Shown piece by piece: positions 43,271 through 55,344 of a DNA stretch of 64,000 nucleotides. Source of the stretch: Clavaria fumosa. Lineage: Eukaryota > Basidiomycota > Agaricomycetes > Agaricales > Clavariaceae. Position numbers and translations under genes: made by a program. Under the pieces are notes generated by a model. That model saw only the letters and a program-made list of their open reading frames with translations. It ran no database searches and was not told the origin of the DNA. The DNA is taken from contig OX637800.1 in NCBI GenBank assembly GCA_951802425.1, positions 1 to 64,000 on the forward strand. The letters are read 5' to 3'. Every line of letters starts with the position of its first letter. The stretch's first letter is position 1.

Positions 43271-43481
43271 GTTTACTGTATAAATGTTTTGTGTGTTTTT
43301 CTTTTGCAATTGGATTACTATATTGTGTAAGAGAAGTGAGTAAAGGATGTGAGAGTGTAAGAAAAAGGTTAAAAGGGACGCCAGGTATAAAGTTTGGACT
43401 TGTCCGAAATTTCAATTATTATTTTTTGGTCAAAGATCAATGGATTAAAGAAAAAATAAGGGATATGATAGAGAAAAATGC

Positions 43482-46400
43482 TTAATAGCGAGGCCGAAGG
43501 TTTCGGGTTGCTCCGGAGCGTTGTGGGCGAGATTTCGGAGCGTCGGTGTCGGTGGCTTCGTTATCAAATTCATCAGATAGTTCAGCAGTTTGGTTTTCCC
43601 CATCCTTGGTGTTGGTAGAGTTATGTGAGGCCTCGTGTGGTTGATAGCGTGAGATGTGCTCTTTTATCTCCATCGCTTGATTGATGATAGATGTGACTGG
43701 AATCAATGTTTGCAATCGCAGATAGTATGGAATGATGCGGAAAGCTGCATAGTGGATCTTTGAGACAGCGCCATCGAGTTCCGAGAGGATATATGCACTG
43801 TATTGAGTTCGGCAAACAATGATCATCAGTCCGAAGAATCACGGTTTTGTCTTCCGATTTAGTGCCATTTCTACAGCCAAATTGCAGATCAATACCAGTG
43901 ATCCGGGTTTGAAATCGTAGTTGATGATAGAGTTCCGGTGTGTGTCGATGAACTGCTTGACAGATTGTTTTCGGGCAGCAAGTACTTTATCAGCGATTGT
44001 TGCTAGATCTTCTTCTCATTTTTGTAGTTGGCAGGCTCGAAGGGCTATCAGTTCCGCAGTAGTTATCGGGGCATCGGCGGTCAGAATTAGATATGTTGCT
44101 TCGGATATGTTGAAAGGGAAAAGTGGTTCAACGCCATGTGTGATGTAAAATGGAGAGTGACTGGTGGATCATTGGATTGTGGTTCGTTCTGCCCAAATGA
44201 CTGAGGGTAAAACGTCTGGCCATTTCGATTTGTCTCCATCTGCTGCTTTGATTAACGACTTGTGGACTGACCGGTGGGCATGTTCAATGATGCCATTAGT
44301 GCGGGAATTATATCTGGAGATACAGATGTGACAGATTCCATACCATTTCTTGAGGAAATCGAGGGCCTTGATAAATGGGGTACTGTTATCCATAATGATC
44401 TCCTCTACTGCTCCCCATCAGCACAGTATATCTTCAAATATGAAGGTTCCGAGAAGTCGGGCAGTCTCGTTTCGTAGCAGTCTCGCTTCCGGATATGTGG
44501 ATAATGAGCATCGGGCATGGAGAAGAAGTCGAAAACTGCGAGCCCTGGGTAGGAACATGGTATCAATGTGCGCTCAATGGAAAAGACCGGCTGGTGTGGC
44601 GACCATTGGTGGAATAAAGATCTTCCAGATTTGCCGAGTCTGGCACTGGTGACAAGTTTGGACAAACCACTTTACGTCTTGATCCAACACCGGCCACCAG
44701 AACCGATTTAAGATACATGTCTGGATAATGTAAACACCTTTGTGGCCAAGTGAATCGTGTGCCTCAGTGATAATTGCAAGCCATTTGTAGTCCGGAGGTA
44801 CTACCTGGTGGCATCTGTTAGGTCAGCGACACCATAGCTTGTTATCAAGGATGAAGAACTCAGGTGCGGAGCAGACTAATCGTCGGAACTGGTTTGTGTT
44901 GGTGCCAGAAGGATGGATCAGGTTTCGAAGGAAAGATTCAATTTTGCGGATCTTTTCTTTGCTGCGTCTGACCAGGGTATAAAGATAGTGAAGGATTCGT
45001 TGGGGGCTGGTGAATCATTGGATGGTACCATCGAATTGAGTAGCATCAATCCTGTGTGAAGTTGGAAGCCAGTATGAGTGATACCAGGGGGGTGCACCTC
45101 GGATGGGTAGTAAGATTCCGGTGCTCGATTCATGTGTTCCATGGCGAACACATAGCTCCGATTGATCCACTCTTCATGATCTTCGGACTCAGTGTCTTCC
45201 TCACCATCTGTGGCATGTCGGCATGATAATCCATCGGCTCTGGTGTGTTTATTTGCGGGAATATGAACAAGGTCGAAATCGAAAAGCAGTATACCAGCAA
45301 TCCATCGATTCATGGCAGCGTTTGGTTGGATGTCTGGATTGTTTAGCATACCCTTAATGAATTTAGTGCCCATTTTGACAATGAATTTCGGAAGGTGATA
45401 AGGTAAATCCGATATGACTGAAGTGCGCAGAACAGTCCGTATAACTCAATTTTTGCTTGAGAGTATCAGGCCTCGCGTTCATTCCAGGTAATCAAACTGA
45501 ATCTAGATGGGTACCAGATTCCATCTTCTCTGATTTGAAATAGCGCAAAGCCGACTGTGATGTTGGACGAGTCAATGGCCATAATCACGGGCCATCCAGA
45601 GCGGTAATTGATCAGTCGAACGGTGGATGAGTTGACTATTACATCCTTAAGTCGGTCCATCAAATTTTGCTCTTCTTCTTCAAACCTGAATGGAACATCC
45701 TTGCAAGTCAGATTGATGAGTGGTCAGGCAAGTACTGCATAGTTTTTAATGAATATCTGGAGTAGTCTGCAAATGATCGGACATCTGTGAGTGTTTCACA
45801 TGGAGGCCAGTCTCGAATACGCTGAACATTGGAAGCATCCGGAACTTGCCCTTCATATGTGCACATGTGTCCAGTAACTATTGTTTCGGGGGTGCAAATT
45901 GTTGTTTTCTTGCCATTAATGGTTCCTCCGACTTTCTTGATTCGTTGGAGCACCCGGTTGACATTATTTAAATGCTCCCAAACAAACTGCCATATTTGCG
46001 GATTCTCCGGGATCGTCTTGTAAGTGCCATCCGGAAGCTTGTATCGGGTTTCTGGGCCCTTAATTGCTACATCATCTACAAATGGGATGGTGACATGCGG
46101 AATTTCATCTTGCAAGATATGCGTGATGTCTCCATGCATAATTTGCGTCACGTTGGTGTATCCCATCAGGACGCAAGTGAGCCGTTTGACTCCGAGAGGG
46201 GTTTGAAATGTGGTAAGGTCTCGGCTTCACTCATCGAGAGACTGTTGATCGAAGGAGACAAATAAATCGAGTGATCCATAGCATCCGCGTCCAGCAAATG
46301 ATTCTGCAAAAACCTCCATTATTGGGGGAACTGCCGAGTTGCTGATAGTGACTTTGTTCAATGGCTGGAGGTTGTGTACGAGTCAGAGGGACTTTCCATC

Positions 46401-46991
46401 TTTCTTTAACACACAAAACCACTGGGACTGATAAGATGAATTGGATTCTTCGTAGACTCCAGCTGCTATCTTTTCTCAGATAACCTTTAGGACTTCATTG
46501 TAGATGCCAGGGGGAATCAGTATATTTTTGAAAATCCAGGGGACATGTTTGACTGTTGGGATGATAATTGGATCAAAGTATTTTGCGTTGAATCGTCCTT
46601 TTTCAGTCTCCATCCAAGCGAAGGCATCTTCCTGGGCTTTGATAAGATAGTGAACAAGTTCTTCTTCCTCCGGCCATAAGAATCCGGTGGGGTTTGTGTT
46701 ATGCGCATCTTTCTGGTCTTGAGTATATCAGAGACTGGGGGTGAAATCGGGGGGGTGTGTTGGAAGAGTCGGTATATCGGCTAGGGGGTCTGGATGCCAT
46801 CGTCAGACAATACAGAATTCTTCGGGTACTGTCGCTTTGATTGGATTGATGCAGTTCGCCACCTTCTTATATTTCTTTCCTAAGTAAACTGGCAAAATGG
46901 CATCTGTAGACAGGACCTTCATTTCGGAGGAATTGTTGTACAGGGGATATGCGATATTCGGATGTGTCAGTTCACATTTGGTAGCGACCGG
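43482..46991 (-). pseudogene. G3 gypsy pol: reverse transcriptase, RNase H, integrase
   Basis: Read on the minus strand from 46991: the RT lead-in with LRLVHNLQPLNKVTISNSAV near 46350; the RT active site as FVDDVAIKGP near 46070 (F-V-D-D in place of Y-x-D-D); connection and RNase H with VIMAIDSSNITVGFALFQIR near 45570; PANKHTRADGLSCRHA near 45220; integrase core with YNSRTNGIIEHAHRSVHKSL near 44300 containing the catalytic Glu; and a basic end with RNLRPRY. Stops and frameshifts interrupt it at several places (for example near 46450, 46220, 45740 and 45460), so it is dead, though CpG-rich and younger-looking than other copies. Its 3' end meets the plus-strand Zn2Cys6 gene tail-to-tail, about 210 bp apart. 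Confidence 0.85.
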
Positions 46992-47898
46992 TGTAAGGAT
47001 TATATGTGGTCTAAACACGGAAATATGACAGAAACCGACTATCCGGATATTTTGCGATCCAAGGCAATTACGTGCGATACGATCTGATAACCATCCGACA
47101 CCGTCCGATAACGTCCAATAGCATCTGATATATATTCGATATCGGACTCCCCGGTCTTCAATCCCCCGTGACGATCACAGCCCGCAGGTCTCACACACCG
47201 CCCACGCCTTTCTATTTCATCACTCCAGCATGGTCAGCGCTCGACATACTCACTATTCCATTCCCATTCCTTTATTTCATATAACATGCTGTAAATTTCA
47301 TATTGTGATCCCTTTCAACCATTCAATCATTTGAACGTTTCAAACCCTTTGCAGTACTTTGCCCATTGTTCCTAATACCCCTTTGCTGTACCAGCCCCAC
47401 TTTCCTTCAGTTTACGAGCGGTCCGGACATCGGACATTTCATTCCTCTGAGCTACTCAATTCCCTTGTGATATAACTCCTCCATATAACCCTTCACGCGA
47501 CATGGCGCTGTTCCATATGTTTTCCGGACATTTCCATACATTCCAATTTGCCGTACTTACAGAACTGTACTTAAGCACACTTCGGACTATATGGAAATCC
47601 AGCTTTTTGAATGCCCACATCGTGCTGTGATTTTTAGCAAGCTCACCCTTCGTCGTACCTATTGATCCGCTGGCCTTCGTCGTTGCTGGCCCCTCCAACC
47701 TTCGATCCAAACATCGGACTCTATCGGATCCGATACCGGATACTCCGGACAACGTATATTTTCACTCTCTGAACCTTTTTACACTCAACCTCCACATCCT
47801 CCAAGGTTCTGTCTAGTGTACCCATTGTGTAATAAGACCCCCTGAAGAACCCGGCCACGAACATCTATTTGCAGCCAACACCTGTACAGCCTACTACA
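46992..47898 (-). mobile_element. G3-family LTR in opposite orientation, between protease and RT
   Basis: The minus strand begins TGTAGTAGGCTGTACAGG at 47898 and ends AATCCTTACA at 46992, 907 bp, the same family as the LTRs at 39877-41660 but inverted. It separates the protease reading frame (48098 upward) from the RT lead-in. Flanks ACCGG and CTGGG do not form a target duplication, so it may have arrived by recombination and not by simple insertion. Confidence 0.75.
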
Positions 47899-48097
47899 CT
47901 GGGGAATCAACAGAATCGAGAGAAATGTCCAAGACACTGATACAAGGATCAAGAGGGGCTAGATTTACAAAGAGATGATGAGGAATTCTGAACGGAAGTG
48001 GAAAAGATGGCTGGAGTCTCATATTTGGGTATAGTTTCCATGTCCACATTGATCAGAGGTGAGTCCATAGATTTGCGGATGTTCGAGGCTCCAGCCA

Positions 48098-48739
48098 TCA
48101 AAAATCCGGATGCGGTTTCTTATTCTTCAATGTTTTGCAGATCGGGATTCGCTCTTTTGTTGGCACTATGATTCGTTCTCCTGTGTTTGGATCATTTAGA
48201 ATGAGGTCCTGGGCCCCATGGGGATGATCGATTGTTTGCGAGCCAGTTAGCATAAAAAATGGTCGTCTGACAAGAACCTCGCAGGGCAGTGTGTCTGCCA
48301 CTTGCATTTGAACATGGAACGTGCACAGACCGATCTGTAAAGGGGAATTTTTGATGAGTCTGAGCATCAGAGCAATGGTACCATGAGAGGATTCCATGTG
48401 AATAACGTGTTCAGAGTGTAGTGGATTGCCAAGTTTCTCCCAGACGTCTCGCCGCATTGCTACAATCGAACTTCCCTGGTCGAGAAGGCACTCCACAGCG
48501 ATTCGACCATCCAATATGCCTTCTACAATGCGGAGCGGAGCGGCATCGACTGCCACAACGAGATCGGAGGTGTCCGGAGCCGTAACATTTGTGTAGAGTG
48601 TATCCTGCACTGCAGAGACCGTGACCAGAACACGGCGGGCAGTGACCATATCCTTCATCTTTTTGCGGACATCTCTGGAAATGGCAAGTAGTTCACAAGG
48701 CACCTCCATCTGGGTTACCAAAGCAGTCCAGCTCTCCAT
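48098..48739 (-). pseudogene. G3 gypsy protease-region fragment
   Basis: A minus-strand frame of 213 residues with an aspartic protease core: RIAVECLLDQGSSIVAMRRD (triad D-Q-G), then CEVLVRRPFFMLTG and LNDPNTGERIIVP, the order seen in pol of many basidiomycete gypsy elements. It is preceded by an in-frame stop and abuts plus-strand G2 sequence at about 48745, so its gag side is missing. Confidence 0.7.
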
Positions 48740-48744
48740 TCAGC

Positions 48745-51700
48745 TCTCCCCCATGGATCTGACTAACATCTTACTGATCTTGACCCCTCATGTGATGTGA
48801 TCTTGGGAATGAATTGGCTGTTCCAACGCAACCTGCTGGTTGACTGGACTACTGCCCAGATAACACCCAGACCATCTATAAATGAGAAAAAAACTCTGGA
48901 ATCTGTCCTGGAGGGTGCACTGGCCAGCACTCTCCATTCTGTCCCTTTGTCCACCTCTGTCTCTCTGTCTGTCTCCATTCCATGTGCTTTGGCTCAACCA
49001 TCATCTGCAGCACGTCCTTGACACCACCCAGGAGGATCTCCTCTCTGTCCCAGAGGAGTACAGGGATTTTCTGGACATCTTCAGTAAAAAGAAGGCAGAC
49101 ACCCTGGCTCTGCACCAACCATCTGGAGGGGCAATCTCTTCTGCCAGGTATAGTCTATCCTTTGTTGCAGTCTGAACTCAGTGAACTCCACAAGTTTCTG
49201 GATGAGCATCTCTGCATCAGATCCATATGTCTGAGCCATTCTCCACATGGAGCACCTGTGCTCTTCATCCAGAAAAAGAATGGAACACTCTGACACTGTG
49301 TTGATTTCCATGGTCTCAATAAAGTGACCAAAAAGGACCATTATCCACTTCTGCTAACCAAAGATCTTCTTGATGTTCCAGGAAAAGCCCAAATCTACAC
49401 TAAACTTGACCTCCAACATGCATACCACCTGGTCCATATTGCTGAGGGTGATGAATGGAAGACCATATTCTGCACCCAATATGGGTCCTTCAAATGGTGT
49501 GATGCCCTTTGGGCTCACAAACACACCCACCATTTTCCAGCATTTCATGAACAATGTCTTCTCTGACCTCCTTGACATGTTCATGGTTGTCTATCTTGAT
49601 GACATCCTCATCTACTCTGAGGACCCAGAACAACATGTATGAACATGTCTGAGAGGTACTCCAAAGGCTCCAGAAGAACAGTCTCTTCCTGAACCCAGCT
49701 AAGTGTGAATTTCATGCTGAGACCATGGAGTACCTTGGATTTGTCTTATCTCCAGCTGGACCTTCTATGGAAACAACTAAAGTTAAAGCTATACAGGAAT
49801 GGCCCACTCCGCAGAAGGTCAAAGATGTACAGTCCTTCCTTGGATTTGCCAATTTCTATTGCTGTTTCATCCATGGCTACTCCAATGTTGTCTCTCCAAT
49901 GAACTGCCTCACTTATAAGAACATACAGTGGCATTGGTCTGACAACTGCCAGTCCACTTTTGACTCTCTACAAACTGTGTTCTCCTCCATGCTGATCCTC
50001 TCACACTTTATCCCTGGAGCTCTGCTTATAGTCAAAACCAACACCTCAGACTATGCTGTTTCCATGATTCTCTCTACGGTCACCTCCGACAGTGAAGTCC
50101 ATCCTATCACTTTTCATTTCCACACCCTGGGCATTTACCACTTGGAGGCATTATCTCGAAGGTTCTGAAACTCTGGTCAACATTGTTACTGACCACAAGA
50201 ACCTTGAGTATTTCTCCATGGTCTGCCTGCTCACCTGGTGTCAAGCCAGGTGGTTGAAGTTCCTCTCCCAGTTCAATTTCATGATCTGATTCTGCCCCAG
50301 TCACCTTGGAATGAAACCTGATGTTGACTAGACATTGGGATGTCTATCCCAAAGAGGTGGATAGTGATCATGCCTGCATCAATCCACAGAATCTCTAGCC
50401 AATGTTCACTGGTGGACAATTGATTTCATCACTCCAAGCTTCATTGCTCTATGTGCTGCACTACATGCATGTGCCTCATTCGTGATTGACAATAATCAAC
50501 TCTGTGAGGATATCTGGTTTGGACTCTTGCTTGATCCTGTGATCACTCCAATTCTGCAGGACCTCTGCTTGAACTCCATGGACAACAATGGACTTCTCTG
50601 TGAGTGCAGACAGATTTATGTACCAGATGTTGATGACCTCCAATTCTGCATTTTACATGCAAGACATGATCACCCGCTTGCTGAACATTTTGGTTGGACC
50701 AAGACTATGGCCTTGGTCTTCAGGGACTATTCCTGGCCAAAACTCCAAGGATTTGTATCAGACTTTTGCAAATCTTGCACAACTTGTGGTAGGGTGAAAG
50801 CCCCTCAGCATAAGCCATATGAAATGCTTAAGCAGCTGCCCATACCTGAGAAACTGTGGAATTCCATCTCGATGGATTTCATTGAGCAACTCCCCAAGAG
50901 CTCTGGTTTTACCACAATCTTGGTGGTTGTTGATAGGTTTATGAAGCAGGGGATTTTCATCCCAACAACCAACAAAGTGAACTCCACAGAGTTGGCTTGC
51001 CTGTTCATACCTCACATCTTTTCAAAACATGGAGTTCTGTCACATGTCACCTCTGATTGTGGCTCTGAGTTTGTCTCCCATTTCTTCTGCTCATTGGGCA
51101 AAGTCCTTGATATGACTTTGCACTTTACCTCCAGATATCATCTGGAGGGCAACAGACAAACAGAGCACTAACCAGACATTGGAACAATACCTCTGTTGTT
51201 ACTGCAATTACCAGCAGGACAACTGGTCTGAACTGCTGCCTCTAGTGGAGTTTGCCTACAACAATGCTCTGAGTGCCACTACTGGGGTTTCTCCATTCTT
51301 TGCAAACAAGGGCTATCATCTGAACATATTGGTGTACCCTGAACATGAAGTAATCTTGGTTTGTGCCTGAGAACTTGCTGTGGACTTGGATGAGCTCCAC
51401 CAAGAACTCCATACCCACATTGCCAATGCACAATGTCACTATCAAGGTCCAGCAGACACCCATCGGGCTCTGGCACTGAGGTTTAAGGTTGGAAACCAAG
51501 TCTACATTAAGGCAAAGTTTTTCCATACCACCAGACCATCCCAGAAGCTCTCTGAAAGGTTCCTTGGACCTTTCGAGATCATTGGAGAGGCTGGCTTGCA
51601 TCCCTTCATACTCCAACTCCCTGAAGCCATGTGAGTGGTCCACCCTGTCTTCCACATTTCTAACTCCAAGATCAACAAACACCACACCTGCAAACTCCTT

Positions 51701-51880
51701 TACTTGGTGCAGTGGGACCAATGAGGAAACATCTTGGTTACCAGCTACAGACCTTGTACACACCTCTGAGGCTGTTTTGGACTTCCATCCATGCATATCT
51801 GAACAAGCCTGGACCTCTCAATTCCCTTTGATCTGTCTCTCTGTCTCCTTGTCTCTCTGTCTCTCCTCTCTGCTTTCTCC
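48745..51880 (+). pseudogene. G2 gypsy pol: protease end to chromodomain
   Basis: In order: protease end (VILGMNWLFQRNLLVDW, 48797); RT with [54 protein letters not shown] and [11 protein letters not shown] (about 49590); connection and RNase H (NTSDYAVSMILS, about 50040); integrase zinc finger (H-x3-H region at 50650, CKSCTTC at 50770); core with SMDFIEQLPKS, TSDCGSEF and EGNRQTEH giving the D, D, E triad; and a chromodomain end (ETSWLPATDLVHTSEAVLDF, about 51725). Stops or frameshifts occur near 49293, 49550, 50168, 50289, 51169, 51370 and 51633. CpG-poor. No LTR of its own is recognised. Confidence 0.9.
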
Positions 51881-51896
51881 ACTTTCTCTGAATCCC

Positions 51897-52130
51897 AAAA
51901 AAAAAAAAAAAACCTTTGTTCTTCTCCAAAAAACTCTGAAATTTTATTTCATCAAGTCCAACTCTGGACTTTTCTTCTGTTTCTCTGTTCCACTTTACCT
52001 CATTTTCTGTTTTCACACTGCTTACTTTCACTCAAGTTCAAAAGATAAAAGATAAATTTTATAAAAGAAAAGATAAAAGATAAAAAAAGAAACAATAAAT
52101 AAGTAGATAATATATATATATATATATATT
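51897..52130. repeat. A-tract, GATAAAA repeats and (TA)n between G2 pol and its antisense gene
   Basis: A run of about 15 A at 51898-51912, several AAAAGATAAAAG words at 52040-52090 and (TA)9-10 at about 52108-52127. The same order, more diverged, is seen in G0 at 35270-35480, so this is element sequence, perhaps the shared 3' end of both convergent transcripts. Confidence 0.7.
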
Positions 52131-53050
52131 AGGCAGAGGGGGGTGAGCCAGGCAATGCTTGTAAAACTCCTTCAGGCTCCTTCAGCCTGGACTCTGCTCC
52201 TACTTCCCCCTCCTCTGCCTCTGCCTCTTTCTCCTTCTCCACCTCTGCCTCCATCTCTGCCTCCACCTCCACCTCTGCATCCATCTCTGCATCCTCCTTC
52301 TCCTTCTCTCCCTCCATCTCCATCTCTGCCTCTGACTCTACCACCATCTTCTCTCCCTCTGCTTTCTCCTCCACCTCTGCCTCCACCCCCCACTTCCCCA
52401 TAAAAAACTCTTGGAGGATCCTCCAATCCTCTGCCACTGCCTTCTGCTCCACCCTCCACTCCTTCCTCTCCACCCTTGCCTCCTTCCTCCACTCCTCCAA
52501 CTCTGCCACACTGCAGGCCACCAAGTCAAGGGTGGCCTTTGCCAACCTCGCCCACTCCACTTCTGCCCTCTCCACCTCTGCTTGCAGAGCCCGCACCTCC
52601 CACACCTCCACCTCCTCCTCTACCACCTTTTTTGACTTCACAGAGTGGAGTCTCTTCTGCTCCAGCCCCTCTGCCTCTCCACCCACACACTTCTGCTTCA
52701 CCCCCACACAGGCAACACATGAAGTGCCCTGCCCTCCACTTGGGTACATGCAGCCCAGTGACAACAGCCAGCACTGCATGCATACCCCTCGCTCCACCTC
52801 AGACTCTGGCATTGGATTCCGCTTCTGCCCCACTCCATGCACTCATGCGATCTCCTCCACATGCCACTTCACCTCCACTGCCTTCACCCACTCCATCTCC
52901 TCCCACCACACCTGATCCACTTCCTCCCTCTTCTTCCACTTGTCCTCCTCCTGTGCCTTCTTCTCTTGAACCACCTTGCAAGGGCCACAATCTTGGGGTC
53001 CTCATACTCTGGATGCATGGGGATGGTGACCACAGGGCATGGTAATGCAC
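52129..53050 (-). CDS. Antisense Zn2Cys6/coiled-coil gene of G2
   Basis: A minus-strand frame from 52842 to 52129 (237 residues) is uninterrupted. Residues 21, 24, 31, 42, 45 and 52 are Cys: CMQCWLLSLGC ... [11 protein letters not shown], spacing C-X2-C-X6-C-X10-C-X2-C-X6-C, the Zn(II)2Cys6 pattern; the basic residues usual between Cys 2 and 3 are missing. A coiled coil follows (about 70-150), then a long Glu/Ala/Lys tail. Upstream sequence to 53050, in other frames, matches the N-terminus of the 34.4-kb homologue (EDPKIVALA), so the 5' part is frameshifted or spliced. It lies tail-to-tail with G2 pol, about 250 bp from the chromodomain end. Zn2Cys6 proteins are typically fungal transcription factors; here the role is unknown. 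Confidence 0.65.
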
Positions 53051-53512
53051 TATTGGTGGGATATTGACCCTATAAGATATGTGGAAATTGACCTATTGGT
53101 GGTTTTGTGGTGCTGGCACCTAATTGAAAATGGTTCAGGCACCTAATTCCAACCCATTTGTGGAGTGGATATTGCCTTTTTTGGCATCCTGTGCCTAATA
53201 GTTTCCCAGATCCCAAGCACCTAATAGAATTGAGGAATATTGTACCTAAAGATCACCTGAAAAGGGGGCATTGGTGAAAATTGGGGAATAGGTCATGTGA
53301 CCTAGTGAATGGGGCCTATGGCTTTACCTGGCAGCTAAGGGTTGAAATTCCCACAATCCTACACCATTCTTGTTTTACAGAATTGGTGTAGGATTTAGGG
53401 TTAGGAAGAAGCAAACCCCATGCCAATATCTTAGGTATTAGGCTTGCTATGAATATTTCTTTAGATTTTCCACCAATGCACTATTAGTGGGATATTGACC
53501 CTATAGACTTTA
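53045..53512. repeat. Direct repeats about 430 bp apart
   Basis: GCACTATTGGTGGGATATTG (53047) and GCACTATTAGTGGGATATTG (53478), each followed by ACCCTATA. Between them are CCTAAT/CCTATT-rich sequences. It could be a small LTR-like element; the repeats are too short to classify. Confidence 0.4.
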
Positions 53513-54750
53513 GAAGTATATTCAAACTACAACCTTGTGTATACAACTGGTCCTTTGCTTGCCCTTTGTGCTGCTTCCTGCCCTGCTCCTTGCTGCAACA
53601 GCCAAAGGTCCAATCCAAACCTCCAATCTGCACCTCCAATCTAAACCCACACTCCTTATGTTCTTCTGTTCCTTGTTATTCCAGTCCTCACAAATACCAA
53701 AACTCTGAAACTCTGCTTTTTCTGATTCCTTGATACTTTGATTCTCTGATTTTTCTTGACCTTGCAAAAACTCTGAAATCTTGTTCATACAATGTTACCT
53801 TTTGTACAACTCCAACACTCCTTGTTTGCTCTGTTTGTTCTACTCTTCTGTCTACTCTAGCCTGCTTCTTGACAATTCCTTAGTAAAATTTCTTCTTAGG
53901 ATAAAAAATTTTGTAGGAGGGAGGGGTGAGTGAACTTACAATAGGTCCTCTCAGCCCCCCAGCATCTCCAACTTTTTTTGCCCTCCCTCCACACTTCTGC
54001 TCCCTCCACACCTCTGCACCTCTGCACCAAAACTCCAAACTCTGATTCCACACCTCTGCTTCCTCTGCTCCAATCAATTGGACTTCCAGACCAAATGGAC
54101 TTTACTTCTGGCATTTCCCTTGGTGCTAGTCTATGATTAGCAACCATTGGGATGATGCCCACTACCCATGGGAACATATTCTTTGTCTTACATGTATCAT
54201 CCATGCCTTCCCACTCCTCAGGTGAAATTGCTATAGATATCTGATATACTCATGTTTCACAGTTAGCCCCTATGCCCTACCCTAGTAGTATATGAACCCC
54301 CCATGTATCTCCATGCTCCTCAGTTCAACATTATTGACACCTGGTCTGTGCATTGGGACTTTGTCCTCACTGTTCTTGACAGTCTGAAATTAAATTTAGA
54401 AACTTTTGTTCAAGATGGACCTTTGAAAAACACTTTATTTATTGAGATATTGTTGTTATCTAGATAACAAAGACTTTAGAAAGATTCCATCTTGAACAAA
54501 ATGTTCAAATAAGATTTCTGAACATTTCCTCTCAGCAAAGGTAAGTCCCAAAAGGTCTATGAGGCCTACAGATTTGATGCTGCTGGACTTGTGTGTTAAT
54601 GTAGTCAGTGGCTGTGTGCATACACCACAAGGTTTCTGTGGCCTCATTCTCTGGCTCTCATTCTCCCCCCACTTTAAAACACTCTGTGTGCACAGGGTAA
54701 GCCTCCAAAACTTCATATTTTCCTATCTTATCATATAAATTACTGTTTTC
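53513..54750. other. No identifiable gene
   Basis: Pyrimidine-rich, CpG-poor DNA. About 53560-54110 has Leu/Ser- and Cys-rich frames that look compositional. TTATCTAGATAA-type inverted words occur at about 54455-54470, and CATCTTGAACAAA/TTTGTTCAAGATG pair across 54410-54500 as a possible stem. Confidence 0.35.
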
Positions 54751-54759
54751 TCTACATTT

Positions 54760-55330
54760 CAGGCTGAATACCACCTTCTGACACTTTAGGGACTTGTACT
54801 GGACTGTGTGTACTTGGGGGGAAGAATTTGGGGCTTTGGAACACCTAGGTAAGCACTATTATACCATTTTCTGAACCTATATATTCACTTATTCATATCT
54901 CTTGATGAATTGCAGCTGGGCAAAACCTTGGCTTTCTGGCTCATTATCTCTTATCAGCTATACAGGCTGAATTTATGCCTCCAAAGTATTCAGCATCACA
55001 GAGGTCACAGGATCAGAGAGAGCAGCTGCTCGCAGCTCATGCCAGGAGACTACAGGAGGGAGGTGTAGGACCATCAGAGCCTGCCTCTGACAAGCAGTTT
55101 GAGGGTGTTGAGTCTGCATTGCATAATGCTCAATATTGGCCTTAAGCAATGCCAGAGCAGAACTCCAGGGTGAAAGGGAGCATTCTGCATCCCTTTATAT
55201 TACAAAGCACAAGCTGCAAAGGACTCAGACTGCCAAAATCCAGGTACTTGAACAGGCCATGGAGGCCATGAAACTGGTTGAGAAGACAAAGCAAGAGAAT
55301 ATCCAGCTCATAGAGGAGAGTAAGATATCT
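54760..55330 (+). pseudogene. Fragment of a spliced coiled-coil gene
   Basis: An intron-like interval at about 54850-54915 (GTAAGC ... TTGCAG) is followed by an exon reading QNLGFLAHYLLSAIQAEFMP and SQDQREQLLAAHARRLQEGG. A further exon from 55136 reads NARAELQGEREHSASLYITK and LEQAMEAMKLVEKTKQ, a coiled coil, up to a TAAGAT donor-like site at 55321. Frames change between blocks, and I do not recognise the family. It ends at the hairpin minisatellite, as in the hairpin-bearing introns near 11.5 and 16.2 kb. Confidence 0.35.
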
Positions 55331-55344
55331 TTGGGTCAGTTTGC

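Noticed and set aside
46980..47905. Target duplication around the inverted G3-family LTR
   Set aside because: The flanking bases (ACCGG and CTGGG) do not match at the LTR ends, so simple insertion is not supported.
48745..49000. G2 pol as the continuation of G1 interrupted by G3
   Set aside because: G1 already includes its protease end (GLDWLRTWNPKIDW) and RT lead-in before 39877; G2 starts again with a different protease end, so they are separate elements.
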